A stretch of DNA of 18,154 bases from Candidatus Rokuibacteriota bacterium (GCA_003220195.1 QHRT01000007.1:8131-26284), one strand, 5' to 3'. Shown: positions 1-8,273, counted from the stretch's first letter. Numbers and translations are program-made. Notes: generated by a model not told the origin, from the sequence alone.

Positions 1-230
1 CGCTCGGCGTCGAGAAGGTCGAGGGCGGCCGCGGCAAGGTGCTCGTCACGTTTTCGCCGGCGACCGCGATCGATCCGGCGAGACTCCTCGGCGCGATCCA
101 GAAGAGTCGCGGCCGACTCCGCATGAAGGGCGAGTTCACGCTCGAAGCCGCGCTGGCGGAGGGGGAATGGCCGATGATGCGCGACGCGCTCATGAAGCTC
201 CTCGCCGATCTCGATCGTCTTCGCCGATGA
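1..230 (+). CDS. mfd: Transcription-repair coupling factor Mfd, C-terminal end (partial)
   Basis: Only the last 75 or so codons are present, read from base 3 to a TGA at 228-230; the gene enters from the left edge. The visible segment runs VLVTFSPATAIDPARLLGAI, then a GRLRM motif and a Trp before a leucine-rich helix (LMKLLADLDRLRR). This matches the C-terminal D7/TRCF region of Mfd, the ATP-dependent translocase that removes RNA polymerase stalled at DNA lesions and recruits UvrA. The helicase motifs lie outside the window, so the call rests on this tail and on the neighbour: in many GC-rich bacteria mfd is followed directly by a SurA/PpiC-type isomerase, as here. The stop overlaps the next start in an ATGA (227-230), implying translational coupling. 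Confidence 0.72.
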   Translation, partial: LGVEKVEGGRGKVLVTFSPATAIDPARLLGAIQKSRGRLRMKGEFTLEAALAEGEWPMMRDALMKLLADLDRLRR

Positions 231-1294
231 TGCGACTCGCCCCCCTCGCGGTGCTCTGCCTGACGTTGCTGGCGGGCTGCGGGATGGTGGCACTGCCGAC
301 GATGCCGAGCTGGGTCCCGCTTCTCGGCGAGGGCAAGCCCGTGCGGGCATCCGGGACCACCAGCAAAAAGCCCGAGGCTCTCCCCAACGCGCCCGTGCCC
401 GACCGCGTGAGCCTCAACGCGCCGGAAAATGTCGCCGACCGCGTGATCGCCGTCGTCAACAACGACGCGATCACCCTCGGGGAGCTGCAAGAGAACGTCA
501 TCGCGTACCGCTACGAGAACCGTCAGGAGCAAGCGCCGGACGAGGAGCTGGCATCGAAATTCCTGAACCGGCTCATCGAGGCCCGGCTCCAGCTCCAGGA
601 AGCCGACCGCGAGAAGATCACCGTCGAGGACTCCGAGCTGGCGGAGGAGCTCGCCGAGCGGATCAAAAGGGTTGGCGCGAAGAGCCAGGAAGAGTTCGAG
701 GGCCTGATCCGGGCGCAGGGCATCTCGATGGACGCGATCAAGAAGAGGCTCAAGGACAGCCTGCGCATGTCGAAGGTCGTCCGGCGCAAGGTCGCGTTGC
801 GGATCTCGGTCACCGAGGTGGAGATCGATCGCTACTTCGAGGCCAATCGGCCCAAGCTCGAAACCGGGCTCGGCTATCACGCGCGACACATCCTGATCGT
901 CCCCGACGGCACGACGCCGGAGGCCTGGGAGGCCGCGCGGCCCCGCGCTGCCGAGGTGCGGACGCAGCTCGTCGCCGGGGCGGAGTTCGCCGAGCTGGCC
1001 CGCCAGCATTCGGGCGATGCGACGGCCAAGGACGGCGGCGATCTCGGAACGATGAAACGTGGTGAACTCGCGGCCGAGATCGAGCGCGAGGTGCTCGCGC
1101 TGTCGCCGGGGGAGCTGTCGCTCCCGTACCGGTCGGCGCTCGGCTACCACATCTTCCGGCTGGAGTCGAAGGAGTCGCTGGAGGGTGAAGCGCTCCCGGC
1201 ACGAGACGTGGCTCAAGGAGATCAAGCAGCGCGCGATCATCGAGGTGCGGCTCGGAAGCGATTAGTTATTGACAAAACCGCCCCGTCGATGTGA
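227..1294 (+). CDS. SurA/PpiC-type peptidyl-prolyl isomerase lipoprotein, C-terminus apparently frameshifted
   Basis: This is probably a periplasmic chaperone and prolyl isomerase that helps outer-membrane or exported proteins fold. The chosen ATG at 227 overlaps the mfd stop (ATGA); a second ATG follows at 230. Residues 1-18 form a lipoprotein signal ending in the lipobox LAGC (Cys18). A SurA-N-like helical domain starts near residue 70 (ADRVIAVVNNDAITLGEL). A parvulin/rotamase domain covers about 216-315, with GYHARHILIV, FAELARQHSGD, GGDLG and LGYHIFRLE. After LESKESLEGEALP the open frame becomes low-complexity and stops at 1294. The adjacent frame instead reads RHETWLKEIKQRAIIEVRL and stops at TAG 1263-1265, which is the family's usual ending. 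Roughly 20-30 residues that normally join these parts seem to be missing, so a net deletion near 1185-1205 is likely. SurA or PrsA naming is uncertain. Confidence 0.8.
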   Translation: MMRLAPLAVLCLTLLAGCGMVALPTMPSWVPLLGEGKPVRASGTTSKKPEALPNAPVPDRVSLNAPENVADRVIAVVNNDAITLGELQENVIAYRYENRQEQAPDEELASKFLNRLIEARLQLQEADREKITVEDSELAEELAERIKRVGAKSQEEFEGLIRAQGISMDAIKKRLKDSLRMSKVVRRKVALRISVTEVEIDRYFEANRPKLETGLGYHARHILIVPDGTTPEAWEAARPRAAEVRTQLVAGAEFAELARQHSGDATAKDGGDLGTMKRGELAAEIEREVLALSPGELSLPYRSALGYHIFRLESKESLEGEALPARDVAQGDQAARDHRGAARKRLVIDKTAPSM

Positions 1295-1297
1295 AGT
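1269..1297 (+). promoter_or_regulatory. Candidate sigma-70-type promoter for rho
   Basis: A perfect TTGACA hexamer at 1269-1274 lies in an unusually AT-rich patch (attagttattgacaaaa) just after the surA-like native stop at 1265. A 17-base spacer leads to TGAAGT at 1292-1297, a weak -10 match (3 of 6). It precedes the longest intergenic stretch here, in front of rho. The -35 match is strong and the -10 is doubtful. Confidence 0.45.
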
Positions 1298-1322
1298 AGG
1301 GTGCAGAGGGTCGGCCGGTCTC

Positions 1323-1342
1323 GGGCTTCCCGAGGGAAGCCC
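1323..1342 (+). other. Perfect 9-bp inverted repeat in the rho leader
   Basis: GGGCTTCCC at 1323-1331 is followed two bases later by its exact reverse complement GGGAAGCCC at 1334-1342. In RNA this would fold as at least an 8-bp stem with a 4-base loop. No T tract follows, so it is not a classical intrinsic terminator. It lies between the candidate promoter and rho, where a leader structure could affect readthrough or rho autoregulation. Function is inference. Confidence 0.45.
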
Positions 1343-1423
1343 CGGAGAACAGGTCGGCGTCATCGCGCCAACCTCGTAGAAAATCTGAAGCCCCGAGCGG
1401 AACTCGACCGAACCAGGACTTTC

Positions 1424-1458
1424 ATGCGACGCAACGCCGTCGCCCCCGGAGCCGTCTG

Positions 1459-1459
<1 letters not shown>
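1424..1459 (+). CDS. Possible 11-residue rho leader peptide
   Basis: An ATG at 1424 opens an 11-codon frame (MRRNAVAPGAV) ending in TGA at 1457-1459. The last base of that stop is the first base of the rho ATG (TGATG), the geometry of translational coupling. AGGA at 1415-1418 sits 5 bases upstream as a possible ribosome-binding site. In E. coli, rho is preceded by a short leader frame (rhoL), so a leader here is plausible. A frame this short can occur by chance, and no homology is recognisable. Confidence 0.25.
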
Positions 1460-2781
<1,322 letters not shown>

Positions 2782-2785
2782 AGCG

Positions 2786-2804
2786 TCCCGTCCGCCCCAC
2801 GGGA
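2786..2804 (+). terminator. Weak hairpin between rho and rpmE
   Basis: TCCCGT (2786-2791) and ACGGGA (2799-2804) form a 6-bp stem with a 7-base C-rich loop directly after the rho stop, followed by aaattcag rather than a T tract. It could be an attenuator or RNA-stability element. Just downstream, TGGTAAGCT (2812-2820) resembles an extended -10 (TGnTAnnnT) without a recognisable -35, so rpmE might also have its own start of transcription. Both readings are tentative. Confidence 0.2.
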
Positions 2805-2842
2805 AATTCAGTGGTAAGCTTGGGGACTCGAGGAGGTGGGCC

Positions 2843-3058
2843 GTGAAGGCTGGTATTCATCCTGACTACATCGACACGACCATCACCTGCGCGTGCGGGG
2901 AGGTCGTCCACACCCGATCCAGGAAGCCGAGCATTCACATCGAAGTCTGCTCGAAGTGCCACCCGTTTTATACGGGGCGCCAGAAGCTCATGGATACGGC
3001 CGGCCGCATCGAGCGCTTCCAGCGCAAGTACAAGCGCCCGCCGCTCCCGTCGAGCTGA
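2843..3058 (+). CDS. rpmE: Large-subunit ribosomal protein bL31, zinc-binding form
   Basis: The 71-residue protein begins MKAGIHPDY, the family signature. It carries the four cysteines of the zinc-binding (C+) type at Cys16, Cys18, Cys36 and Cys39 (CAC and CSKC), then HPFYTGRQKLMDTAGRIERF, the conserved core that links the subunits of the 70S ribosome. Translation starts at GTG 2843, fixed by a perfect AGGAGG at 2831-2836, six bases upstream. The C-terminal tail is basic and slightly extended (YKRPPLPSS). The position between rho and prfA is a common arrangement. Since this is the zinc form, a zinc-free paralogue elsewhere is possible but cannot be judged here. Confidence 0.96.
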   Translation: MKAGIHPDYIDTTITCACGEVVHTRSRKPSIHIEVCSKCHPFYTGRQKLMDTAGRIERFQRKYKRPPLPSS

Positions 3059-3068
3059 TGCCTTTGGG

Positions 3069-3091
3069 CCGGTGGGGCCCGGCCCCGCCGG
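3069..3091 (+). terminator. Strong GC hairpin after rpmE
   Basis: Bases 3069-3077 (CCGGTGGGG) pair with 3083-3091 (CCCCGCCGG) in a 9-bp stem with one G-T wobble and a 5-base loop, 10 bases after the rpmE stop. A partly overlapping alternative pairs 3066-3072 with 3079-3085. There is no T tract. It may be a terminator, attenuator or processing site before prfA. The rest of the 127-base gap (to 3185) shows only a smaller GCCGGG/CCCGGC palindrome (about 3145-3158) and the prfA ribosome-binding site. Confidence 0.35.
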
Positions 3092-3185
3092 CGCTTCGAC
3101 CGACGACCGCGTTCGCCTGCCACGCCTCGAATCGTGTTCCAGAGCGCCGGGAGCCCGGCACGCGACTGATCGGGAGGCGTGACGC

Positions 3186-4355
3186 ATGATGCTGTTCGAC
3201 AAACTCCGCAAGATCCAGGAGCGCTCGGACGAGATCGCGCGCGAACTCGCCAACCCCGCCGCGTTCGGGCAGGCCGAGTACGCCCGCCTCCGGAAGGAGC
3301 ACGCCGAGACGCTGGAGGTCGTCGAGCGAATCCAGGCCTACCAGGAGGTGCTGAAGCGCCTCGGTGAGGCCCGCCACATCCTCGCGGAGGGCGGCGATCG
3401 CGAGCTCCAGGAGCTGGCGCAGTCGGAGATCGACGAGCTGACCGGGCAGCAGACGAAGCTCGAAACCGAGCTCAAGAGGCTCCTGCTGCCGCGCGACGCG
3501 AACGAGGACAAGAACGTGTTCGTCGAGATCCGGGCCGGCGCCGGGGGGGACGAAGCGGCGCTCTTCGCGGGCGACCTGATGCGCATGTACACGAAGTACG
3601 CCGAGCGCCAGCGGTGGAAGGTCGAGGTGATGGAGATCTCGCCGACCGGTGTGGGCGGCGTCAAGGAGGCGATCCTCTTCATCCAGGGTCGCGGCGCCTG
3701 GAGCCGCCTCAAGTTCGAGCGGGGCGTGCACCGCGTGCAGCGCGTGCCGGTGACCGAATCGAGCGGGCGCATCCATACGTCGACGGTCACGGTCGCGGTG
3801 CTCCCCGAGGCGGAAGAGGTCGACGTGAAGGTCGACGAGCGCGATCTGCGCGTGGACGTCTATCGCTCGTCGGGCCCGGGCGGTCAGGGCGTCAACACGA
3901 CGGACTCCGCCGTGCGCATCACGCACGTCCCGACCGGTCTCGTCGTGACCTGCCAGGACGAAAGGTCGCAGATCAAGAACCGTGCGAAGGCGATGCGCGT
4001 CTTGCGAGCGCGCTTGCTCGAGCGCGCCCAGGACGAGCAGCAGGCGGCGATCGCCGCCGACCGGAAGAATCAAGTCGGGACCGGCGAGCGCAGCGAGCGG
4101 ATCCGGACGTACAACGTCCCGCAAACGCGGGTCACCGACCATCGCATCGGTCTCACGCTGCATCGCTTGCCGGCGGTGCTGGAGGGCGACCTCGACGAGC
4201 TCGTCGAGGCGCTGGCCGCCGCCGAGCAGGCGGAGCGGCGAGAAGGCGACGCGCACGCTGGAGGCCGCCGGCATCGACACGGCGCGAGCCGACGCGGAAT
4301 GGCTTCTGGCCGCGTTGATGGGATGCGGGCGCCTCGGCATCTACCTGCCGCGTGA
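3186..4355 (+). CDS. prfA: Peptide chain release factor 1 (RF1), stop codon apparently lost
   Basis: RF1 recognises UAA and UAG in the ribosomal A site and triggers peptide release. GGAGG at 3173-3177 supports ATG 3186; ATG 3189 is the equally usual start (MLFDKLRKIQERSDEIAREL). Visible signatures are IRAGAGGDEAALFAGDL, VHRVQRVPVTESSGRIHTST with a PxT codon-recognition tripeptide (PVT, RF1 class rather than the RF2 SPF), and the catalytic GGQ in SSGPGGQGVNTTDSAVRITH. The family normally ends shortly after the helix LDELVEALAAAEQAER. Here the frame continues about 40 residues (from about 4240) as a shadow of prmC, giving 389 residues rather than about 360. The natural stop and the prmC start both seem to be missing, which points to a deletion at about 4235-4245. 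The catalytic parts are intact. Confidence 0.95.
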   Translation: MMLFDKLRKIQERSDEIARELANPAAFGQAEYARLRKEHAETLEVVERIQAYQEVLKRLGEARHILAEGGDRELQELAQSEIDELTGQQTKLETELKRLLLPRDANEDKNVFVEIRAGAGGDEAALFAGDLMRMYTKYAERQRWKVEVMEISPTGVGGVKEAILFIQGRGAWSRLKFERGVHRVQRVPVTESSGRIHTSTVTVAVLPEAEEVDVKVDERDLRVDVYRSSGPGGQGVNTTDSAVRITHVPTGLVVTCQDERSQIKNRAKAMRVLRARLLERAQDEQQAAIAADRKNQVGTGERSERIRTYNVPQTRVTDHRIGLTLHRLPAVLEGDLDELVEALAAAEQAERREGDAHAGGRRHRHGASRRGMASGRVDGMRAPRHLPAA

Positions 4356-5127
4356 GGTCCCCGCGGCCACCGCGGAGCGATACGAGCTCGCGATCCGGCG
4401 GCGCGCCTCGGGCGAGCCCGTGCAACAGATCATGGGGTGGGAAGAGTTCCGCGGTCTCAGGCTCACCGTCACGGCGGACGTCCTGATCCCGCGTCCCGAG
4501 ACCGAAGTGCTGGTGGACCGGGCGCTCGAGCTCTTGCCCTCGACCGATGCGCTCGCGCGGGTCGTGGACGTGGGCACGGGATCCGGAGCGATCGCCTGCG
4601 CGCTTGCGTCCGAGCGGCGCCGCATCGCGGTGCTCGCGATCGACACCTCGATCACTGCGGCACGTGTGGCGCGGGAGAACTGCCGTTCGCTCGGCGTCGG
4701 CGGCCGCGTCCGCGTCGTCGCCGGCGACGTGCTCTCGTGCGTCCGTCCGGCGTCGGTCGATCTGGTCGTGTCCAATCCGCCGTATCTCTCCGACGCGATG
4801 CTCGAGGCCGCGCCGCGTGAAGTGCGCGCGCACGAGCCGACGGGCGCGCTCCTGGGCGGTCTCGATGGGCTGGCGATCCTCCGTCGACTGGTCGTCCAGG
4901 CGAGCCGAATTCTGAAATCCGGCGCTCCGCTCATCGTCGAAACCGCGGGCGCGAGCCAGGTGGATGCGGTGGCCGCATTGTTCGAGGACGCCGGATACGT
5001 GGATGTCCGCCGGCAGCCGGATCTCGCGGGCGTCTTGCGATTCGTTTCGGGCCACCGTTCGCGCGTGCCGAGCGTCGGCGTCGTCGAGCCGGCGGGCGCA
5101 GGCCAGCGCATCGAGCGCACGCCGTGA
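4240..5127 (+). CDS. prmC: Release factor glutamine methyltransferase PrmC, start codon missing
   Basis: PrmC uses S-adenosylmethionine to N5-methylate the glutamine of the RF1/RF2 GGQ motif; its substrate gene lies immediately upstream. The helical N-terminal domain is recognisable from about 4240 (EKATRTLEAAGIDTARADAEWLLAAL). It is followed by YLPREV, LIPRPETEVLVDRAL, the SAM-binding motif VVDVGTGSGAIACALA and the diagnostic catalytic NPPY (SNPPYLSDAML). No ATG, GTG or TTG exists in frame near the expected start. The next in-frame candidates are TTG 4315 and ATG 4318, both inside the conserved domain. The given start is therefore where the coding signal begins, not a start codon. The C-terminus has an extra tail after RFVSGHRS that ends GAGQRIERTP, resembling the end of MurA. 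The stop overlaps the hisG start (GTGA 5124-5127). Confidence 0.88.
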   Translation, partial: EKATRTLEAAGIDTARADAEWLLAALMGCGRLGIYLPREVPAATAERYELAIRRRASGEPVQQIMGWEEFRGLRLTVTADVLIPRPETEVLVDRALELLPSTDALARVVDVGTGSGAIACALASERRRIAVLAIDTSITAARVARENCRSLGVGGRVRVVAGDVLSCVRPASVDLVVSNPPYLSDAMLEAAPREVRAHEPTGALLGGLDGLAILRRLVVQASRILKSGAPLIVETAGASQVDAVAALFEDAGYVDVRRQPDLAGVLRFVSGHRSRVPSVGVVEPAGAGQRIERTP

Positions 5128-5740
5128 GCACGGCATTGACGCTCGCGCTGCCGTGCTCCGCACGATCGGTGTCGACGGCGTCGATGCCGAGTCGCGGAAG
5201 CTGATCTTCGACGACGATCGGCGCGGGTTGCGCTTGCTCCTCTTGAAGCCGGCCGACGTGCCGTCGTACGTCGCGTATGGCGCCGCCGATCTCGGCATCG
5301 TGGGCAAGGACATCCTGCTCGAGCAGGAACCGGACGTGTACGAGCCGCTCGACCTCGGGTTCGGCGTGTGTCGCCTGGTCGTCGCCGAGCCGCGCGCCTT
5401 GTGGGAGCGAGACGATCCGTCGCGGTGGTCCTGGGTGCGTGTCGCGACGAAGTATCCGCGCTTGACCGAGCAATACTTCTCGAGTCGCGGTGTCCAGGTC
5501 GAGATCGTAAGGCTCGACGGCTCGATCGAGCTGGCGCCGCTGGTGGGGCTGGCGGAACGGATCGTCGACCTGGTCCAGTCCGGGGAGACGCTGCGAGCCA
5601 ACGGGCTGGTGGAGGTGGCCGAGATCGCGCGATCGACGGCGCGCCTGATCGTGAATCGCGCCTCGATGAAGACGGAGCATCGCGCGATCACCGACCTCTG
5701 CGACGACATGAAGCGCGGCGCCGTCAAGGTCTCATCGTGA
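5124..5740 (+). CDS. hisG: ATP phosphoribosyltransferase HisG (short form), N-terminus disrupted by a frameshift
   Basis: HisG performs the first, committed step of histidine synthesis, joining ATP and PRPP. GTG 5124 (GTGA overlap with prmC) opens STALTLALP, the normal family beginning, which should continue KGR. Instead, the homology jumps at about 5147-5153 into the next frame, AAVLRTIGVDG, which runs to TGA 5738-5740. That second frame contains SRKLIFDDD, LLLLKPADVPSYVAYGAADLGIVGKDILLE, the PRPP-binding-like segment LDGSIELAPLVGLAERIVDL and the ending ASMKTEHRAITDL. About 7-9 residues including the conserved KGR appear deleted, with a net loss of 1 mod 3. The length (about 195 residues plus the stub) fits the short HisG class that pairs with HisZ; no hisZ is seen here. 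As written, the gene would not give a full-length protein. Confidence 0.88.
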
Positions 5741-7041
5741 TCCGGGCGCTCGACGCCGGGCGGGATGGCCTCGACGCCGTCGTGCGCGCCCTCGAGCGTC
5801 CGCCCGAGAGCGTGGACGCGAAGATCCGCGCCGCGGTCGAGGCGATCGTCGCAGCAGTGAAGGCCCGCGGCGACGACGCGATCATCGAGTACACCGCGCG
5901 GTTCGATCGGTTTCCGGCTGGGTCGATCGCTGCCCTGCGCATCGATCCCGGCGACCTGGCGGCCGCCGAGAGTGCGATCTCCGACGAGCTACGAGCGGCG
6001 CTGGGCTACGCGGCCGATCGCATCGGCCGCTATCACGCCGCCGCGCTCCCGAAGTCGTGGCGTATCACGGACGAGCACGGGTCCGTTCTCGGGCAGGAAG
6101 TCCGGGCGCTCGACCGCATCGGGATCTACGTGCCGGGTGGGCGCGCGGCCTATCCGTCCACGGTCTTGATGACGGCCATTCCCGCGCGTGTCGCCGGTGT
6201 GCGGGAGATCGTGCTCGTCACGCCCCCGGATGCCGACGGTCGGGTGGCGCCCGCGGTACTCGCGGCGGCTCGCGTGGCCGGCGTGACGGAGGGCTATCGG
6301 ATCGGCGGCGCCCAGGCCATCGCCGCGCTCGCGTACGGCACCGCGACGATCCGCCGCGTCGACAAGATCGTCGGACCCGGGAACATCTACGTCGCGCTGG
6401 CCAAAAGGCAGGTGTTCGGCGACGTCGGCATCGACATGGTCGCGGGTCCGAGCGAGGTGCTCGTCATCGCCGACAGGAGCGCGAATGCCGACTGGGTTGC
6501 CGCCGACTTGCTTGCGCAGGCCGAGCACGACCCCATGGCGCGCGCGATCCTCGTCACCGACGCGCCGGATCTCGTCAAGGCCACCCGCGCGGCGCTCGCG
6601 CGGCAGCTCGCCGCGCTGCCGCGCGAGGCCATCGCCGCTGAAGCGCTCAGGGCCCACGGGGCTCTCGTCCGCGTGGCGGATCTCGACCAGGCCGTCGAGG
6701 TCGCCAATCGCCTGGCGCCGGAGCATCTCGAGCTCTTCGTCGAGGCGCCGGAGGCCTGGCTGCCGCGCGTCCGCCACGCCGGCGCGATCTTCGTCGGCAG
6801 CCACACGCCGGAGGTCGTGGGGGACTACGTCGCCGGTCCGAACCACGTCCTGCCGACCGGCGGCACGGCGCGGTTCTCGTCGCCGCTCAGCACCGACGAT
6901 TTCGTCACGCGCTCGAGCGTGATCGCGATGAGCCCGCGCGGGCTCGAGGAGGCTCGGCCTCATCTGCGCGCATTGACGGCGGTCGAGGGCCTGCAGGGTC
7001 ACGCGCTCGCGGCCGAGCTTCGGGCGTCGACGTCGTCGTGA
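5737..7041 (+). CDS. hisD: Histidinol dehydrogenase
   Basis: HisD catalyses the last two steps of the pathway, the four-electron NAD-dependent oxidation of L-histidinol to histidine, using zinc. The start is GTG 5737, overlapping the hisG stop (GTGA); the longer upstream open frame is only a shadow of hisG. The 434-residue length is typical. Visible family blocks are IGIYVPGGRAAYPSTVLM, IGGAQAIAALAYGT, KIVGPGNIYVALAK, IDMVAGPSEVLVIAD, LLAQAEHDP (zinc-ligand region) and APEHLEL, with the general-base pair Glu329-His330. Near the end come HVLPTGGTARFSSPLS and DDFVTRSSVI. The gene appears complete and undamaged. The hisB start follows 13 bases after the stop, with its own G-rich ribosome-binding site. 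Confidence 0.97.
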   Translation: MIRALDAGRDGLDAVVRALERPPESVDAKIRAAVEAIVAAVKARGDDAIIEYTARFDRFPAGSIAALRIDPGDLAAAESAISDELRAALGYAADRIGRYHAAALPKSWRITDEHGSVLGQEVRALDRIGIYVPGGRAAYPSTVLMTAIPARVAGVREIVLVTPPDADGRVAPAVLAAARVAGVTEGYRIGGAQAIAALAYGTATIRRVDKIVGPGNIYVALAKRQVFGDVGIDMVAGPSEVLVIADRSANADWVAADLLAQAEHDPMARAILVTDAPDLVKATRAALARQLAALPREAIAAEALRAHGALVRVADLDQAVEVANRLAPEHLELFVEAPEAWLPRVRHAGAIFVGSHTPEVVGDYVAGPNHVLPTGGTARFSSPLSTDDFVTRSSVIAMSPRGLEEARPHLRALTAVEGLQGHALAAELRASTSS

Positions 7042-7054
7042 CAGGGGGGATCGC

Positions 7055-7654
7055 ATGTCCGCTGAGCACCGGATGGCACGTGTCGAGCGAAAGACGAAAG
7101 AGACGCAGGTGGCGGTCCAGCTCGACGTCGACGGCACGGGAACGGGGAAGGTCACGACGCCGATCCCGTTCTTCAGCCACATGCTGGAGGCGTTCGCGAA
7201 GCATGGCTTGATCGATCTCGCGGTCGAGGCGGAAGGCGACGTCGAGGTCGACATCCACCACACGGTCGAGGACGTCGGGATCGTGCTCGGGCAGGCCCTC
7301 CGTCAGGCGATCAGCGACAAGCGCGGCCTCGTGCGCTTCGGCGCCGCGTTCGTCCCGATGGACGAGGCGCTCGTCTTCTCCTCGCTCGATCTCTCGGGAC
7401 GCCCGTTCCTCGTCTTCGACGTTCCGGTGGCCCGCACGCGCGTCTCCAACTTCGACCTCGACATGCTGCAGGAGTTCTTCCGGGCCTTCGCGTTCAACGC
7501 CGATCTGACGCTGCACGTGAAGATGCACTACGGCCATAACCTGCATCACATCACGGAGGCGGTCTTCAAGGCCGTCGGGCGGGCGCTGGCGCAGGCGACC
7601 CGCATCGAGCCGCGGATCGCCGGCATCCTGCCGTCGACGAAAGGATCGCTCTGA
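7055..7654 (+). CDS. hisB: Imidazoleglycerol-phosphate dehydratase HisB (monofunctional)
   Basis: HisB dehydrates imidazole glycerol phosphate to imidazole acetol phosphate in a Mn-dependent 24-mer. The 199-residue protein has only the dehydratase domain, without the N-terminal phosphatase found in the E. coli bifunctional enzyme. The two diagnostic metal-binding histidine repeats are present: DIHHTVEDVGIVLGQAL, and GHNLHHITEAVFKAVGRAL near the C-terminus. PFFSHMLEAFAKHG lies near residue 43 and SNFDLDMLQEFFRAFA in the second half. The ATG at 7055 is preceded by AGGGGGGA (7043-7050). hisH starts one base after the stop at 7654. No hisC was found between hisD and hisB, where some relatives carry it. 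Confidence 0.97.
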   Translation: MSAEHRMARVERKTKETQVAVQLDVDGTGTGKVTTPIPFFSHMLEAFAKHGLIDLAVEAEGDVEVDIHHTVEDVGIVLGQALRQAISDKRGLVRFGAAFVPMDEALVFSSLDLSGRPFLVFDVPVARTRVSNFDLDMLQEFFRAFAFNADLTLHVKMHYGHNLHHITEAVFKAVGRALAQATRIEPRIAGILPSTKGSL

Positions 7655-7655
7655 C

Positions 7656-8273
7656 GTGATCGCGATCATCGACTACGGGCGCGGCAACCTCGGCAGCGTC
7701 GAGAAAGCGTTCGCGAGGGTCGGCATCCCGGCCGTCGTGACCGACGACGCGCGCGCCGTCGACGACGCCGATGCCGTCGTGTTGCCCGGTGACGGCGCCT
7801 TCCACGACGCGATGGCGACGCTCGACCGCCTCGGCCTCACTGCCGCGCTTCGCCGGGCGCTCGACGGCTCTCGTCCGTTCCTCGGCATCTGTCTCGGGTA
7901 CCAGCTCTTGTTCTCGTCGAGCGAAGAGTTCGGCGAGGGGCGCGGGCTCGACGTGATCCCCGGCGTCGTCCGCCGATTCCCGCCGGGCCGGAAGACTCCG
8001 CACATGGGGTGGAATCGCGTCACGCACGCCAAGGAGCTGCGGCTCTTCGACGGCATCCCGGACGGCGCGCACTTCTACTTCGTGCACTCGTACTATCCCG
8101 AGCCCACGACGCCGGGACTCAAGACGGCGTGGTGCGATTACGGGATCCGGTTCGCCGCGGCGATCCAGCAGGGCGCAATCCATGCGACCCAGTTCCACCC
8201 CGAGAAGAGCCAGCGCTGGGGGTTACGGCTGCTGGAGAACTTCGCGGCCATGGTGAAGGAGCACGCCCGGTGA
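7656..8273 (+). CDS. hisH: Imidazole glycerol phosphate synthase, glutaminase subunit HisH
   Basis: HisH is the class I glutamine amidotransferase that supplies ammonia to HisF through the HisF barrel. The start is GTG 7656, giving MIAIIDYGRGNLGSVEKAF, the family N-terminus. The catalytic triad is visible: Cys79 in GICLGYQLLF, and His181 and Glu183 in QFHPEKSQ, nearly the same positions as in E. coli (77, 178, 180). The oxyanion-strand region (VLPGDGAFHDAM) and HMGWNRV are also present. The nucleophile elbow reads GICLGYQ where GICLGMQ is more usual, a conservative change. The length of 205 residues is normal. The stop overlaps hisA (GTGA 8270-8273). Confidence 0.97.
   Translation: MIAIIDYGRGNLGSVEKAFARVGIPAVVTDDARAVDDADAVVLPGDGAFHDAMATLDRLGLTAALRRALDGSRPFLGICLGYQLLFSSSEEFGEGRGLDVIPGVVRRFPPGRKTPHMGWNRVTHAKELRLFDGIPDGAHFYFVHSYYPEPTTPGLKTAWCDYGIRFAAAIQQGAIHATQFHPEKSQRWGLRLLENFAAMVKEHAR

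Noticed and set aside
1323..1342. Intrinsic terminator for the surA-like gene
   Set aside because: The stem is good but no T-rich tract follows. It is kept as an unexplained leader inverted repeat.
2988..4340. A 450-codon minus-strand open frame opposite prfA
   Set aside because: Antisense shadow of RF1, which has an intact GGQ motif on the plus strand.
4153..5727. A 524-codon minus-strand open frame opposite prmC and hisG
   Set aside because: Low-complexity Arg/Ser/Ala sequence without recognisable motifs, lying over two clear plus-strand enzymes.
5368..5736. N-terminal extension of HisD by 123 residues
   Set aside because: The extension is a shadow of hisG, and HisD homology starts at GTG 5737 with the usual GTGA overlap.
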